A stretch of 64,000 nucleotides of DNA, taken from contig JASISA010000025.1 in NCBI GenBank assembly GCA_031771865.1, positions 2,728,001 to 2,792,000 on the forward strand. The letters are read 5' to 3'. Shown here one piece after another: positions 63,524-64,000 of the stretch. This DNA comes from Nothophaeocryptopus gaeumannii. Lineage: Eukaryota; Ascomycota; Dothideomycetes; Mycosphaerellales; Mycosphaerellaceae. Made by a program: the position numbers and the translations under genes. Below the pieces are notes generated by a model. The model searched no databases. It saw nothing but the letters and a program-made list of their open reading frames with translations, and had not been told where the DNA came from. Positions within the stretch are counted from its first letter, which is position 1; every line of letters starts with the position of its first letter.

Positions 63524-64000
63524 ATGCGCTGCCTTCATCTTCTGCCGCTTCTTGCGGGAGCTGCCTCAGCGCTGACTGCTGCGCAATGGCGGTCGCAGTC
63601 AATATACCAGGTCATCACTGATCGTTTTGCATTGACCAATGGCTCCACTACACAACCTTGCGATATTGGACTCTATTGCGGAGGATCATGGCAAGGACTC
63701 ATCAACAAGCTAGACTACATCCGTGGCATGGGTTTCACTGCGGTACGTGTGACAACATCTAGTCCACTTGAAGTACTGTGCTGATGTTGGTCAAGGTCTG
63801 GATATCCCCTGTCGTCAAGAACATTGGGCGGACACCGTACGGAGATCCATATCACGGTATGCATAGTAAGGCCGACGACATTGTCGGACATTGACTGATG
63901 TTCGTGACCAGGGTATTGGGCGCAAGACATCTATTCCGTGAACTCAGCATATGGCACCGCTGCCGACCTCAAGGCACTTTCAACAGCTCTGCATGCACGC
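63524..64000 (+). CDS. secreted alpha-amylase (GH13), 5-prime part only
   Basis: Exons 63524-63742, 63796-63856 and 63912 to the window end (introns of 53 and 55 nt, GTACGT and GTATGC donors). A signal peptide (MRCLHLLPLLAGAASALT) is followed by AAQWRSQSIYQVITDRFALT, then the CDIGLYCGGSWQGLINKLDY block with the first disulphide, IRGMGFTAVWISPVVKNIG, and, after intron 2, GYWAQDIYSVNSAYGTAADL. These are the first beta-alpha units of the fungal GH13 (TAKA-amylase) barrel, including the conserved first region IYQVITDRF. The catalytic Asp/Glu/Asp lie beyond the window. It hydrolyses alpha-1,4 bonds in starch and glycogen outside the cell. Confidence 0.9.

Noticed and set aside
1..64000. Genome-wide TAG recoding as an explanation of in-frame TAGs
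   Set aside because: Several intact genes in the window (het-c, bleomycin hydrolase, NOP58, the methyltransferase) end normally at TAG.
1..64000. CRISPR arrays, rRNA genes, insertion sequences or LTR retrotransposons
   Set aside because: No regularly spaced repeats, rRNA-like sequence, transposase or reverse-transcriptase motifs were seen.

Overview
The window is nuclear DNA of a filamentous ascomycete (Pezizomycotina). I infer Dothideomycetes, probably Mycosphaerellales, from gene content and small 2EXR/F-box families; no rDNA or mitochondrial marker confirms this. Genes are intron-poor, introns are mostly 48-90 nt with GT-AG ends, intergenic gaps are mostly 0.3-1 kb, and products include HET, Het-C, RMD5, DUF3431 and fungal SLATT proteins. 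All functional calls come from reading translations and motifs; no alignment or database search was run. Multi-exon entries give the outer limits, with exon ends in the evidence text.

Layout. 0-3.5 kb: no convincing gene. 3.5-16.9 kb: PP4 regulatory subunit 2, a short-chain dehydrogenase, a 2EXR protein, two unknown conserved-looking proteins separated by a degenerate ~115-bp tandem repeat, a decayed gene, then NOP58 diverging from an Arp10/RO7-like actin-related protein. 17-26.3 kb: a subtilisin with a nonsense codon, a 2EXR-like membrane protein, a Thr-rich secreted protein, a DUF3431 type II membrane protein and a SLATT-like two-TM protein. 26.8-36.5 kb: mitochondrial ribosomal protein mL58, a HET-domain protein, two 2EXR proteins, a membrane J-protein diverging from RPA43, and a coilin-like acidic protein. 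36.8-49 kb: an STB6-like protein diverging from the GID-complex E3 RMD5, another 2EXR protein, an unknown protein, an F-box gene, bleomycin hydrolase and a MYND-pRiA4b fusion. 49.7-57.5 kb: het-c, an arsenite methyltransferase, a compact 2EXR protein and an aldo-keto reductase fused to a RidA domain. 57.5-64 kb: a looser accessory region with an MFS relic, a P450 with an in-frame TAG, a small secreted cysteine-rich protein and the start of a secreted alpha-amylase.

Themes. (1) Housekeeping nucleolar and ribosome genes (NOP58, RPA43, mL58) sit in divergent pairs with short shared promoters. (2) Three allorecognition/immunity-type architectures (SLATT-like, HET, Het-C) occur within 28 kb, two of them separated by one gene. 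(3) Six 2EXR-type proteins are scattered through the window. (4) Several genes carry in-frame TAG codons or frameshifts, which suggests decay by C-to-T change (possibly RIP), stop-codon readthrough or stop-skipping splicing. (5) The right end looks like secreted/accessory gene territory; its best new item is a three-exon, 70-residue cysteine-rich secreted protein.
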